Counted from the first letter of the stretch, positions 34,523 through 42,237 are shown. The stretch is 64,000 nucleotides of DNA from Photobacterium frigidiphilum (GCF_003025615.1 NZ_PYMJ01000027.1:29373-93372), one strand, 5' to 3'. The notes: generated by a model from the letters alone, not told the origin. Numbers and translations are program-made.

Positions 34523-35773
34523 TTACTTATCCTCTACGATAAAAATACTTTGAGTGCCATCAAGCCGTTTAGCTTTCACTGGATACCCCTCAAGCACCTG
34601 ATCTAATGCCATACTGATGTTCCCTGCCGGTGTTACCAGTGGATACGAAGCAGTAAAAGGCAAATCGTAATCCAGCCCCCAACTACGCTGGGCTCCTTTA
34701 CCTTCATTCCAATTCCATCCATAATCCTGCACCAATTTTTTCAATGCATTTTTCAAATTTTTTCCCGATACCCGCACCAACGTGACGCTGCGGTTTTTCC
34801 AAGGATGAACCGCCGCTATTTTTTTATATTTATCAAGATGGACCGCCACGTTTGCGGACTGTAGTGCAGGCGTTGCCTTCACCAACGCCTCAATGGCTGA
34901 TTTCACGTCCCCACGATGATGGAAATTATCTATTGCGGTTAAAGACAAAGCCTCTTGCAATTTTTCATCATCCACCCAGGCCACCTCTTTTACACCGGTA
35001 CTGCGTAACCAACGCGACAAGGCAGACTGATAGGATTCCTGCTTATAAACGGCAAACGAACTTAATGGCACGGTTTTAGGTTTGGTTAGCTTTTGTGACT
35101 TAATAGCAGCCTTTGTAGTAGCAGAACTTACCCCTGCCGCTTTTGCAGATAATGAAGTGATACTTGTTGGTTTGGTTGCACCTTTAACCGATATATCATT
35201 GTTTTTTGAGGAGGCACCAGATCTGGATAATGAAGCGGTTCGCGTTGCTCTTGAGTGGGACGACACGCTCAGGTTATTGATCGTTGTCGGAGGGTTCCAC
35301 ACATAACCCGACTTTAGGGAAAACCCCACCTCTCGCTTGACGATATCTTCTTCGAGTTGCCAAGCACTCCCTGCCATCACCTGCAGCCCTTGACGGACAG
35401 CCACATAGCCCATGTCCGTCTGTACAAGCGGCAAGGTTTGTTTATACAACTGAGATTCTGCATAGGTTTGCGGTTGACGTAGTTGAATACCGGTTCTGGC
35501 CAGCATGAATACCATGCCATCGCCCACAGTCATATTCGCCAATACTGGAATATTGACGTCAATTTCATCTGACAATACATCTCTGACTTGCTGTGCTGGC
35601 ACAGCGGAATGGATCACATAACGGGATGTCTTAACCCCTTTGTCGTTTTCAACAATATCGGGGGTAATGCGAACATTTAACGGTTTGGGTGGCGCGATAG
35701 GTAATGGAGGCGGTGGCGTACTGGCACAGCCTGTTAATATCACCCCCAGAATAACGGGCAGTGGTTTTCTCAT
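34523..35773 (-). CDS. pilL: PilL-like lipoprotein with TcpQ-type C-terminus
   Basis: A 416-residue protein started at MRKPLPVIL behind CAGGAGACACTC. The 12 codons upstream lack a ribosome site. The lipobox is LTGC. A Pro-rich start, a Ser/Thr/Lys-rich linker (about 190-250) and a TcpQ-like end (NWNEGKGAQRSWGLDY, LEGYPVKAKRL) match PilL of R64/PAPI-1 type. It is the first gene behind leader C and probably helps secretin assembly. Confidence 0.82.
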   Translation of the reverse strand: MRKPLPVILGVILTGCASTPPPPLPIAPPKPLNVRITPDIVENDKGVKTSRYVIHSAVPAQQVRDVLSDEIDVNIPVLANMTVGDGMVFMLARTGIQLRQPQTYAESQLYKQTLPLVQTDMGYVAVRQGLQVMAGSAWQLEEDIVKREVGFSLKSGYVWNPPTTINNLSVSSHSRATRTASLSRSGASSKNNDISVKGATKPTSITSLSAKAAGVSSATTKAAIKSQKLTKPKTVPLSSFAVYKQESYQSALSRWLRSTGVKEVAWVDDEKLQEALSLTAIDNFHHRGDVKSAIEALVKATPALQSANVAVHLDKYKKIAAVHPWKNRSVTLVRVSGKNLKNALKKLVQDYGWNWNEGKGAQRSWGLDYDLPFTASYPLVTPAGNISMALDQVLEGYPVKAKRLDGTQSIFIVEDK

Positions 35774-35828
35774 GAGTGTCTCCTGACAAAATGAAGTCAG
35801 GGAGAACACTAAACAAAAAAAAACAAAT

Positions 35829-35873
35829 AATACTGATTAAAACTTTTTTTGAAAAAAAGTTTTAATCAGTATT
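35829..35873 (-). promoter_or_regulatory. Conserved palindromic leader, copy C
   Basis: 45-bp palindrome (arms AATACTGATTAAAAC and GTTTTAATCAGTATT), 56 bp upstream of the pilL start. A run of nine T follows on the minus strand. TGATATCA lies on the upstream side (about 35888-35895), after CCCTTAA. Both arms have changed together from the G/C form of copy D (GAAC/GTTC) to AAAC/GTTT, so pairing is conserved. Confidence 0.65.
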
Positions 35874-35931
35874 TTTAACTTTTAATTTGATATCATTAAG
35901 GGTTTTCTTAAAATCAAAAAACACTATCAAA

Positions 35932-35965
35932 TAAAAAAGCCCAGACGGTAAAAACAGTCTGGGCT
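35932..35965 (-). terminator. Rho-independent terminator of the 36016-36752 genes
   Basis: AGCCCAGAC pairs with GTCTGGGCT around an 11-nt loop. On the minus strand the stem is followed by TTTTTTAT. Confidence 0.85.
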
Positions 35966-36015
35966 AAGTAATTTATAGGACGTACAAAAAAATAAGCAAA
36001 GAAGAATAAATTGGC

Positions 36016-36354
36016 TTAACCAGTCACGGGTAGCGGTGGTAATCGAGAGACGATAAAGGCCGTCGCCCCGACTGCTGCGACTAAGACGGTAAACCCTACC
36101 CCTAACATCCAATTTTTAAGGGAATCAATTTTGCCATCAACAAGCTTAATATCAGCGCTTAATTTGACTTCAACACGCTCAATTTTTTCTTCAACAAGTT
36201 TAATATCGCTACTTAATTTAGCTTCAACACGCTCAATTTTTGAATCAAGCTCACGACGCACATTATCAAGTTGCTCTTGAGTGGCTGCATGGCCGACGAT
36301 ATTCACTAACTGCTCAGCAGTAAGTGTGATTTGGTTGGTTGGGTTATCGGTCAT
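36016..36354 (-). CDS. Coiled-coil protein with C-terminal membrane anchor
   Basis: A 112-residue protein started at MTDNPTNQ behind GAGGATCTTACT. The centre holds an 18-residue tandem repeat (KIERVEAKLSSDIKLVEE, then KIERVEVKLSADIKLVDG) with near-identical DNA, forming a coiled coil. A membrane helix (WMLGVGFTVLVAAVGATAF) ends the protein. It resembles small XhlA/CCDC90-like proteins. Function unknown. The repeat may expand or contract by recombination. Confidence 0.7.
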   Translation of the reverse strand: MTDNPTNQITLTAEQLVNIVGHAATQEQLDNVRRELDSKIERVEAKLSSDIKLVEEKIERVEVKLSADIKLVDGKIDSLKNWMLGVGFTVLVAAVGATAFIVSRLPPLPVTG

Positions 36355-36397
36355 AGTAAGATCCTCATTCATTACGTTCATTCTATTGGGTTTAGGT

Positions 36398-36423
36398 TTA
36401 CCCTGCAATCATGCAGGGTAAAA
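36398..36423. repeat. Perfect hairpin between small genes
   Basis: TTTACCCTGCA and TGCAGGGTAAA pair around a 4-nt loop. There is no T-run on the minus side, so it may be an RNA-processing or stability site rather than a terminator. Confidence 0.45.
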
Positions 36424-36434
36424 ATAGTTATCGG

Positions 36435-36752
36435 CTATTCACAATCAAGCTCAAGCACACCGATTGCATAATCGCATTGACCCGCTTTAAACGCAGCGTT
36501 TAAGTAACTTGGTAAACATGACACCCGTTTTTTAATATCAAAAACAACATCATATAACGTCATACTCTCACATTGATGATAAGCAATATCATCAAGCACC
36601 TCGTCAAAATCATGGCCCATAGCATGCACATTATTCCAATTTTTTTGCACCGTACCATCGTCACATGTGGTTAAAAAAGACTGGGCTTTTACTGCCATAA
36701 GTGAAAGTTCAATATTAGCAAAAGCGATTAATATTTCAGTGGTTGTTTTCAT
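36435..36752 (-). CDS. Acidic hypothetical protein
   Basis: A 105-residue acidic, Cys-containing protein (MTLYDVVFDIKKRVSCLP, CDYAIGVLELDCE). No signal peptide or family recognised. It follows the DUF3577 gene, separated by a terminator, and is read with the coiled-coil gene. The upstream region has a GAGAAACGG ribosome site. Confidence 0.6.
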   Translation of the reverse strand: MKTTTEILIAFANIELSLMAVKAQSFLTTCDDGTVQKNWNNVHAMGHDFDEVLDDIAYHQCESMTLYDVVFDIKKRVSCLPSYLNAAFKAGQCDYAIGVLELDCE

Positions 36753-36814
36753 TATCCGTTTCTCACCATTCTCACGAGAGAAACGCCCCTCAAGGACGGA
36801 TCCCCAAGGGTATA

Positions 36815-36842
36815 AAAAACCCCAACATCGTTGATGTTAGGG
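36815..36842 (-). terminator. Terminator after the DUF3577 gene
   Basis: CCCCAACATC and GATGTTAGGG form a 10-bp stem with a 3-nt loop. The minus strand continues with TTTTTTAT. Confidence 0.8.
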
Positions 36843-36852
36843 CAGGGTTAAA

Positions 36853-37275
36853 TTACGCAGCATTCTGAATAGGTTCAGGTTGCTGTGAAGAGGTTTTTTG
36901 ATACACAACCTGATCATTAATTTTCAGATAACGTATTTGCAGTAATCGGGCTTTTAACGACACGCCTGTTTGACCACTTTTGACCCCTTGTTTGTAAACA
37001 AATGTCTCTGTATACAGATCGCCGAGCTTAAAGCTGGCCGTGATTACATCATTTTCACCCACAGATGAAAGGTGCGTATCAAACAGCGCTTTCGCTTCAG
37101 CCCCTACAACAGAGCAATCGAAGTAAGTCTTTTGACCATCATCGCCACGCATTGCTGCAATGGATGTTGACCAATAAGGCTTCCCTTTTTTCGGCTCTAC
37201 TTTACGGATACGATTAAAAAAACCAAAACCTGTAATATGCAGATCGAAATGGGTCGTTTGAGTGTTCTGAGTCAT
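36853..37275 (-). CDS. DUF3577 (STY4534-type) ICE replication-associated protein
   Basis: A 140-residue protein. FDLHITGFGFFNRIRKVEPKK, then FDCSVVGAEAKALF and GQTGVSLKARLLQIRYLKI, is the DUF3577/STY4534 pattern. The family is annotated as an ICE replication protein and has an OB-like look similar to single-strand binding proteins. Ribosome site TTTGGAGAAATATC precedes the ATG. TTTCTC 8-10 nt further upstream can pair with the GAGAAA of this site. The long hairpin leader (copy 2) lies directly upstream. Confidence 0.85.
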   Translation of the reverse strand: MTQNTQTTHFDLHITGFGFFNRIRKVEPKKGKPYWSTSIAAMRGDDGQKTYFDCSVVGAEAKALFDTHLSSVGENDVITASFKLGDLYTETFVYKQGVKSGQTGVSLKARLLQIRYLKINDQVVYQKTSSQQPEPIQNAA

Positions 37276-37502
37276 GATATTTCTCCAAAAAAAATCCGAG
37301 AAAAATCACTACTCCACGTATGGGAATAAGATTTCCCAGACGGGTGAACAGTTAAGAGCTTACTCAATAAAAGTAAGAGAGGTATAAGCATCCATAAGGA
37401 TGAGGGTATAAGACACTCCAATCAGCTAAGGCTGAACGCGACACGTTTCATGGAGCCATTTAAGGCATAAACGCCGTGTGCTTCACACTGCAAGTCAGTG
37501 AG
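37276..37502 (-). ncRNA. Hairpin-array leader element, copy 2
   Basis: The core 37406-37502 matches copies 1 and 3. Downstream on the minus strand, CATCC-TTAT-GGATG, CTTACT/AGTAAG and TGGGAAA/TTCCCA stems follow one after another. Each is separated by a GGTATA-type motif (on plus), as in copy 1, but with different stem bases. In the core, CAGC-CTTA-GCTG corresponds to CAGC-GTTA-GCTG in copy 3. The array leads straight into the DUF3577 gene. Confidence 0.55.
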
Positions 37503-37695
37503 CAACTGTAAAGAATATTTAGGCTAACACCGTTTAACGGTAGTTAAAAGTGACTTAAATCACATTATTAGCCTATCAAGGCTCTCTTTAGTTTTCTAAC
37601 CTAGCTTTGAAGAACAATACCCGTTAGTACCAAAGTGAAAATCAAATCTTTGCGGGGAAACGATTTCTGTTGGTCAATAGATATTTTTCAGGCAC
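37503..37695. other. Intergenic stretch without recognised gene
   Basis: The region between the leader core and the topB terminator is AT-rich. It has a short ACCGTTTAACGGT hairpin near 37530 but no convincing open frame. Promoter elements for the leader are expected here, though none stands out. Confidence 0.4.
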
Positions 37696-37725
37696 AAAAA
37701 AACCCAGATTAGTAGTCTGGGTTTT
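37696..37725 (-). terminator. Terminator after topB
   Basis: AACCCAGA and TCTGGGTT pair around TTAGTAG, followed on the minus strand by a TTTTTTT run. A second hairpin with the same loop (TCAGATTAGTAGTCTGA, about 37754-37770) lies 30 bp closer to topB. Confidence 0.8.
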
Positions 37726-37853
37726 CTCGAATGTTATAATAAGGTCATTCATTCAGATTAGTAGTCTGAAAGAAACCTAAGCAGTACCACACACTCAACA
37801 TATTCAGTATCGCCTTATAAAATACAGAAATCAATAAATATGGAAACACCTTC

Positions 37854-39134
37854 TTAGACACCATTTGTCATCTCCTTACCAGGTTTACCTTTTTCATCAA
37901 AATGCCGTTGGCTACAGCCAGATTTAAACGCTGAGCAGCCCCACCAAAAGCCTTTGGTTTTTGCTTTCTTACGAACCAGTACCCCCTTACCGCATGAGCA
38001 GGGGGCTGTTTTAGCCGGTTTCCCTCGACTGTCATCGAGCACCAGGCCGCAAGCCTCTTTATCTTCACACACCCAGAAATTTCCTTTTTTACCAGAACGC
38101 TGTACCAGCGTTTTTAAGCATGAAGGGCAAGGCGCTGTCGGTTGTACGACTTTAGGTAAATTCAGCGAGCACTGACCACTTTTAAACATATTCACTAACG
38201 CGGTCACAAACCCTTCTTGTTTGGTCATAAACGCGTCCAAGGAATATTGACCCAAGGCAATCTGGTCAAGGGCTTGTTCCCACATCGCCGTCATAACAGG
38301 ATTGGTGATCTCATTAGGAAGTGTATCAATCAACCCCCGCCCTGCTTGGGTACTGAGCAGTTTTTTGCCTTTTGCTTCAACATATCCCCGGCTCTTAATC
38401 GTCTCGATAATACTGGCACGGGTAGCCTCTGTGCCTATTCCTGCCGTTTCTTTCAATACCGCCTTAAATTTCGGATCATCCACCATTCGCGCAATGTTGG
38501 CCATCGCATCAAGTAATGTGCCTTCTGTAAAGCTAGCCGGCGGCTTGGTTTTCTTCTCTTGAACATTGGCTTGCTGACAAGTCAGCGATTGCCCAACAAC
38601 CAAAACAGGTAGAGACTGGTCTTTATCCGTATCGCCTTCCTCACTCTCTTTACCCGTTACAATCCGCCAACCTTTAACACGTTCTACCTTACCGCTGGTT
38701 CTAAAGTTATGACCCGCCACATCCATTTCAATGGTCGTCGCATCATCTTCAGCACACGGGTAGAACTGAGCAATATAGCGCTCACAGATAGCAAAATAGA
38801 CATGACGCTCCATTTCAGTCAAGGTTGAGAGTTTGGGTTTAACCGCAAGGGGGATAATGGCATGGTGAGAATGGTCAGCTAATTTTTTGTCATTCCAGCA
38901 AGCACTTTTTATCGCATTATCAGCACCGGCACACCCAGACTCCAACTCCGGTATTGATTGCAAAACAGCAAGCACGGAAGGCACGTCCTCAAACTGACTC
39001 ATGGGTAAATAAGGACCATCAGTCCGGGGGTAGGACGTTATTTTATGTTTTTCATACAACGACTGAGCCGTATCTAAGACTTTTTGGGCGGTATAACCAT
39101 ATTTAGCGGACATCGTTTTTTGTAATGCCCCCAA
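37854..39134 (-). CDS. topB: DNA topoisomerase III, C-terminal part after a frameshift
   Basis: A 426-residue frame beginning LGALQKTMSAKYGY. It carries the active-site tyrosine in ITSYPRTDGPYLP, the rest of the type IA core and two C-terminal zinc-finger-like parts (PCPSCLK ... CEDKEACG; CSCGKG ... GCSAFKSGC). It continues the frame ending at 39074 after a -1 shift at seven Ts followed by five Gs (minus strand, around 39130). The start assigned here (TTG) is only the first possible codon and probably not used. Together with 39074-39982 it makes a full-length topoisomerase III of roughly 710 residues. Confidence 0.85.
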   Translation of the reverse strand: MGALQKTMSAKYGYTAQKVLDTAQSLYEKHKITSYPRTDGPYLPMSQFEDVPSVLAVLQSIPELESGCAGADNAIKSACWNDKKLADHSHHAIIPLAVKPKLSTLTEMERHVYFAICERYIAQFYPCAEDDATTIEMDVAGHNFRTSGKVERVKGWRIVTGKESEEGDTDKDQSLPVLVVGQSLTCQQANVQEKKTKPPASFTEGTLLDAMANIARMVDDPKFKAVLKETAGIGTEATRASIIETIKSRGYVEAKGKKLLSTQAGRGLIDTLPNEITNPVMTAMWEQALDQIALGQYSLDAFMTKQEGFVTALVNMFKSGQCSLNLPKVVQPTAPCPSCLKTLVQRSGKKGNFWVCEDKEACGLVLDDSRGKPAKTAPCSCGKGVLVRKKAKTKGFWWGCSAFKSGCSQRHFDEKGKPGKEMTNGV

Positions 39135-39982
39135 AAAAACAAAGCCGGGTGTTTCACCTTTCGTCGTTTGGTTTCAAAAAGAGTCACACGACCCTCTAAC
39201 CCGTGACACTGTAACGATACAGTTTGAGCCACCTCGCGGCGTAAACACCGTCCAGATCCATCCGAATCATGCTCGGGTACACACCATTTCGCATTAAAAC
39301 CCTGGGACCCAACATTGAATTTCCCCACAACATCAAAGAAGGGGAGCGACACAAAGTTTTCTATCTGCCTATCGCGATCAACCACTAACCGTAATGTCGG
39401 TGACTGAACCCGTCCCACCGACAACGGTTTGGTGTACCCGAGATCTCGTCCAATGATCGTACACAACCGAGTCATATTCATCCCAAGCAACCAATCTGCT
39501 CGACTGCGCCCCACACCGGCATCCCCGAGTTTTTCTGTTTCTTCACCCGGCTTCATCGTCGCCAATGCCTGGCGAATACTGGATTCATCTAATGCACTTA
39601 GCCAAAGTCGTTTTACCGATCCGGTAAAATTCACGTACTCAAGGATTTCACGCGCAATCACTTCCCCTTCACGATCGGCGTCCGTTGATATCACCACTTC
39701 ACTCGCCTGACTAACGAGCTTACGGACAATAGCAAACTGCGCTTTAGCCTCCTTCTTCACTTTCATTTTCCATACAGACGGGATAATGGGTAATGTTTCC
39801 ATTCGCCACTGCTTATAGCTTTCATCGTAACCTTCCGGTTCAACTTGTTCGAGTAAATGACCAAACCCCCATGTCACGACTTTACCCTCACCTTTAAATG
39901 CCCCATTCTCCCGCTGGCGACACCCCAACACAGCCGCGATATCTTTTGCCTGAGACGGCTTTTCACATAAATAGAGTTGCAT
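39074..39982 (-). CDS. topB: DNA topoisomerase III, N-terminal part (frameshifted)
   Basis: This frame holds the Toprim domain: LCEKPSQAKDIA with the conserved Glu, and ISTDADREGEV with the DxD-type residues. The GVGRSRADWLLGMNMTR and SVGRVQSPTL motifs follow. After ETKRRKVKHPALFF the reading frame is lost and 19 unrelated residues follow. Expected text (LGALQK) is in the -1 frame. The cause may be a base lost in the T7 run, an assembly error, or real slippage. Plasmid topoisomerase III is thought to resolve transfer or replication intermediates. Ribosome site GAGGGATAAAG precedes the ATG. Confidence 0.85.
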   Translation of the reverse strand: MQLYLCEKPSQAKDIAAVLGCRQRENGAFKGEGKVVTWGFGHLLEQVEPEGYDESYKQWRMETLPIIPSVWKMKVKKEAKAQFAIVRKLVSQASEVVISTDADREGEVIAREILEYVNFTGSVKRLWLSALDESSIRQALATMKPGEETEKLGDAGVGRSRADWLLGMNMTRLCTIIGRDLGYTKPLSVGRVQSPTLRLVVDRDRQIENFVSLPFFDVVGKFNVGSQGFNAKWCVPEHDSDGSGRCLRREVAQTVSLQCHGLEGRVTLFETKRRKVKHPALFFWGHYKKRCPLNMVIPPKKS

Positions 39983-39985
39983 TCT

Positions 39986-40135
39986 TTATCCCTCACCGTG
40001 TGACAATCGGTCATCAGTACGGTTTCGTTTTGCTTCAAGGCGATCAGCGTCGAGCGATTGCCACACCTGACACAAGAAAAATACACCGCGCCAAACATAC
40101 TGAGTACCTATCATTATTCCTCTCGATACATTCAT
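39986..40135 (-). CDS. Small open frame coupled to topB
   Basis: A 49-codon frame whose ATG overlaps the preceding stop as ATGA and whose TAA ends 3 nt before the topB ATG. The product (begins MNVSRGIMIGTQYVWRG) is basic and Trp-containing, without family. An alternative frame from 40098, with a CVRCGN motif, overlaps topB by more than 100 bp. The coupling favours the 49-codon frame, but I am unsure. Confidence 0.35.
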   Translation of the reverse strand: MNVSRGIMIGTQYVWRGVFFLCQVWQSLDADRLEAKRNRTDDRLSHGEG

Positions 40136-40623
40136 GAAAAGGGCCCTCCTGTCTCCTCTCGTTCAATCAACTGCTCAAAACAATCGAAACCGACGGGTCC
40201 GAATGCACGTATTGCTTGCAACAAACCGTCTCGCTGTAAAAGTGGTTGTTGTAAAATATCGTCCACAACACAGCAATGCTCTTCACGCGCGGTATATACA
40301 TTCATTTCAATGGCTTTTTCATCCAACGGAACCCGTTTAAATCCGTAAAATCGGACAAGCAAACTGATAATGGTATCGGTAGAGAGATACCGCCCTTCTT
40401 GTTTTTCGGCAAAAAACAGACAAAACAGAGCGGGACGTAACGGGGACGGCCAGGTCGGTGATGTACCACAAATTGCAATACTCGATGCGACGGGCTCCAT
40501 TGCGTGCACCAAATGATAAGACGCTTCATTTTGACGGGTGACGGTATTCATCTGTCTTTCTTTACCGTCCGTCATTTTCGCAACAACACGATGTAGTGCA
40601 GAGAAATCAACATCCAGTTTCAT
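40132..40623 (-). CDS. Hypothetical protein of the ssb-topB operon
   Basis: A 163-residue soluble protein rich in cysteine and hydrophobic residues (MEPVASSIAICGTSPTWPS, LSTDTIISLLVRFYGF). It resembles nothing I can name. Its ATG overlaps the upstream gene by 17 nt, and its stop overlaps the next start. Probably cotranscribed with ssb and topB, it may act in DNA metabolism after transfer. Confidence 0.65.
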   Translation of the reverse strand: MKLDVDFSALHRVVAKMTDGKERQMNTVTRQNEASYHLVHAMEPVASSIAICGTSPTWPSPLRPALFCLFFAEKQEGRYLSTDTIISLLVRFYGFKRVPLDEKAIEMNVYTAREEHCCVVDDILQQPLLQRDGLLQAIRAFGPVGFDCFEQLIEREETGGPFS

Positions 40624-40897
40624 GGCCCCCTCCCTGCTTTATATTGCGTAAAAAAGTTCTTAAATTGACACAAGACAACAACTCATCAACCCTTGAAAAA
40701 TCACCATCTGATACCGCTCCCTCAATTAACGACACTCTATGAATTTCATCATCATTTGAGATAGCAGTGATCCCCCATTCAGGCGGTTCATTCACATCAT
40801 AAGATTGCAGTAACTCAAATAAACGGTCCCGTTTCCTCTTGAATGTCGACGCATCCTTATACGTAAAAACAACGGTCAAACGCCCTGCGTTATTCAT
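40607..40897 (-). CDS. Hypothetical small protein of the ssb-topB operon
   Basis: A 96-residue protein with a start like a ferredoxin-type fold (RLTVVFTYKDASTFKRKRDRLFELLQ) and an acidic middle. No known domain. It is packed between its neighbours (2 bp to the upstream stop, 17-nt overlap downstream), which supports real translation. Confidence 0.6.
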   Translation of the reverse strand: MNNAGRLTVVFTYKDASTFKRKRDRLFELLQSYDVNEPPEWGITAISNDDEIHRVSLIEGAVSDGDFSRVDELLSCVNLRTFLRNIKQGGGHETGC

Positions 40898-40899
40898 AA

Positions 40900-41157
40900 C
40901 TATTCACTCCGACTCAGAGTGACGTTATCGCTCGGTGTACACGCCTTAATACGACTTTTTACCCAAGTTGGGGTGACATTATTCAACGTCTTATTTTCAG
41001 TATTACCAATCAAGGCTTGCTGTACTTGAAGCGTAAAAGGCGTTTGATATCTCACCTCCACCGTTGCTTGTGCAAGCGCATTTTTATCTGCACGATGACG
41101 GGCCCGTACCTGAGTACGCAGTGCTGCAATCGCATTGGTTAAATTCTTTGCGGCCAT
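40900..41157 (-). CDS. Hypothetical small basic protein of the ssb-topB operon
   Basis: An 85-residue basic protein, helical at the N-terminus (NLTNAIAALRTQVRARHRADK). It begins 14 bp after the ssb stop with an AAGGAGCCGAAT ribosome site. No family recognised. It could bind nucleic acid by charge. Confidence 0.62.
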   Translation of the reverse strand: MAAKNLTNAIAALRTQVRARHRADKNALAQATVEVRYQTPFTLQVQQALIGNTENKTLNNVTPTWVKSRIKACTPSDNVTLSRSE

Positions 41158-41171
41158 ATTCGGCTCCTTGT

Positions 41172-41630
41172 CTATTGAGGGATATCATAATCATACTGAG
41201 GAGGGATTTGCTGTTGCTGCTGTGGAGCCGGTTGCTGTTGCCGCTCATCCATCGTGATAGAACGAACACGAGAAGGTAAAATCGCAATCGATTCTGCCGT
41301 TAACGCCATCCCGGATAACATCTGCCCAGGGTTATCAGAATCAGGCCATTCATCAAGGCGTAACTCGCCTTCAATACGCACCCGCATTCCTTTTCCCAAT
41401 AGTCGATTTAATTGTTCCGCGTTACGTTTCCAGTAATCAATGCGGATCCAAAATCCCCCTTTATCTTCAAATCGTTTATTAGGATCGTCACTTCGAACCA
41501 GACGATCATATTTAACACTGAAGACTAAAAGCGGACGAGGTTCGCCATTACTGCGTTCATTAGCAGGTTGAAACGTTAATTTTGGTAACTGACCAATGTT
41601 GCCATCGAAAATAAACGTACTTTTTGCCAT
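41172..41630 (-). CDS. ssb: Single-stranded DNA-binding protein
   Basis: A 152-residue OB-fold protein: FIFDGNIGQLPKLTFQ, LLVFSVKYDRLVR, GFWIRIDYWKRNAEQLNRLL, GMRVRIEGELRLDEW. The Gln-rich linker ends in DYDIPQ, a variant of the usual DDDIPF tip that contacts host repair proteins. The last residue is Gln instead of Phe, which may weaken that contact. It is the first gene behind leader D and is placed with topB as in many conjugative elements. Confidence 0.92.
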   Translation of the reverse strand: MAKSTFIFDGNIGQLPKLTFQPANERSNGEPRPLLVFSVKYDRLVRSDDPNKRFEDKGGFWIRIDYWKRNAEQLNRLLGKGMRVRIEGELRLDEWPDSDNPGQMLSGMALTAESIAILPSRVRSITMDERQQQPAPQQQQQIPPQYDYDIPQ

Positions 41631-41689
41631 GAGGGCTTTCCTTTAATTAATATCAAATGGTTTTTCAGCCTATCTGATATTTAAAAGGA

Positions 41690-41734
41690 AATACTGATTA
41701 GAACTTTTTTCCAAAAAAAGTTCTAATCAGTATT
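41690..41734 (-). promoter_or_regulatory. Conserved palindromic leader, copy D
   Basis: 45-bp palindrome with arms AATACTGATTAGAAC and GTTCTAATCAGTATT, 60 bp upstream of ssb. TGATATCA follows at about 41749-41756 and CGTAA next to it. The T-tract on the minus side is weaker than in the other copies (CCTTTTAAAT). Confidence 0.65.
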
Positions 41735-41759
41735 TATCAGTTATTTTATGATATCATTA

Positions 41760-42160
41760 CGAGTTAACCAAACATGCCGCACATTCAGTTATAACCTCAG
41801 ATCATATAAAGCCGTGCACTTATTACCATTAAGTTCAGCCTTTCTATTAACAATTAAAAAATCATACCAAAAATGACTATCAGACAATATCTATGCCTAG
41901 CATTTAAAATCACAGAGAGATGTTAAGAAAAACCATAACGAAAAGACAGATAAAGACAAACCAAAAAAATCTATTCAATATTGCGCCAGAATATTTATTG
42001 ATAATAAAAAATTTCATTATCATCATACAACATGACCCCTCTACACATATTGAGCTTCGCTCTCTATGCTAGATGACTTCTTTTTTCCTTTATTTATGAG
42101 ATTGTTGCATTAATAATAATTCTGTTTAAGAGCGAGTCTGGTTTCTGCTCAAAATGTATC
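41760..42160. other. AT-rich intergenic stretch without recognised gene
   Basis: About 400 bp with runs of A and T and no open frame worth reporting. It separates ssb (minus) from the HTH-recombinase cassette (plus) and may hold promoters or a recombination target. Confidence 0.4.
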
Positions 42161-42162
42161 AA

Positions 42163-42207
42163 TGCTCTCCCTCAGGGTCGGTTGCCACCGTACCCAGAGG
42201 GAGAGCA
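42163..42207. repeat. Long GC-rich inverted repeat
   Basis: TGCTCTCCCTC and GAGGGAGAGCA (11 bp, perfect) enclose GGGTCGGT/ACCGTACCC, giving a stem of nearly 20 bp in otherwise AT-rich DNA. The flanks also mirror each other (TTGTTGCATTA near 42112, TATTGCAACAG near 42218). There is no T-run. It may be a recombinase site, a MITE-like element or a structured RNA. Confidence 0.5.
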
Positions 42208-42237
42208 CTAAAAGCCTATTGCAACAGTGTTTATCTC

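Noticed and set aside
39874..40098. Small CxxC gene overlapping topB
   Set aside because: Overlaps the topB start by over 100 bp. The 49-codon frame with ATGA coupling fits the operon better.
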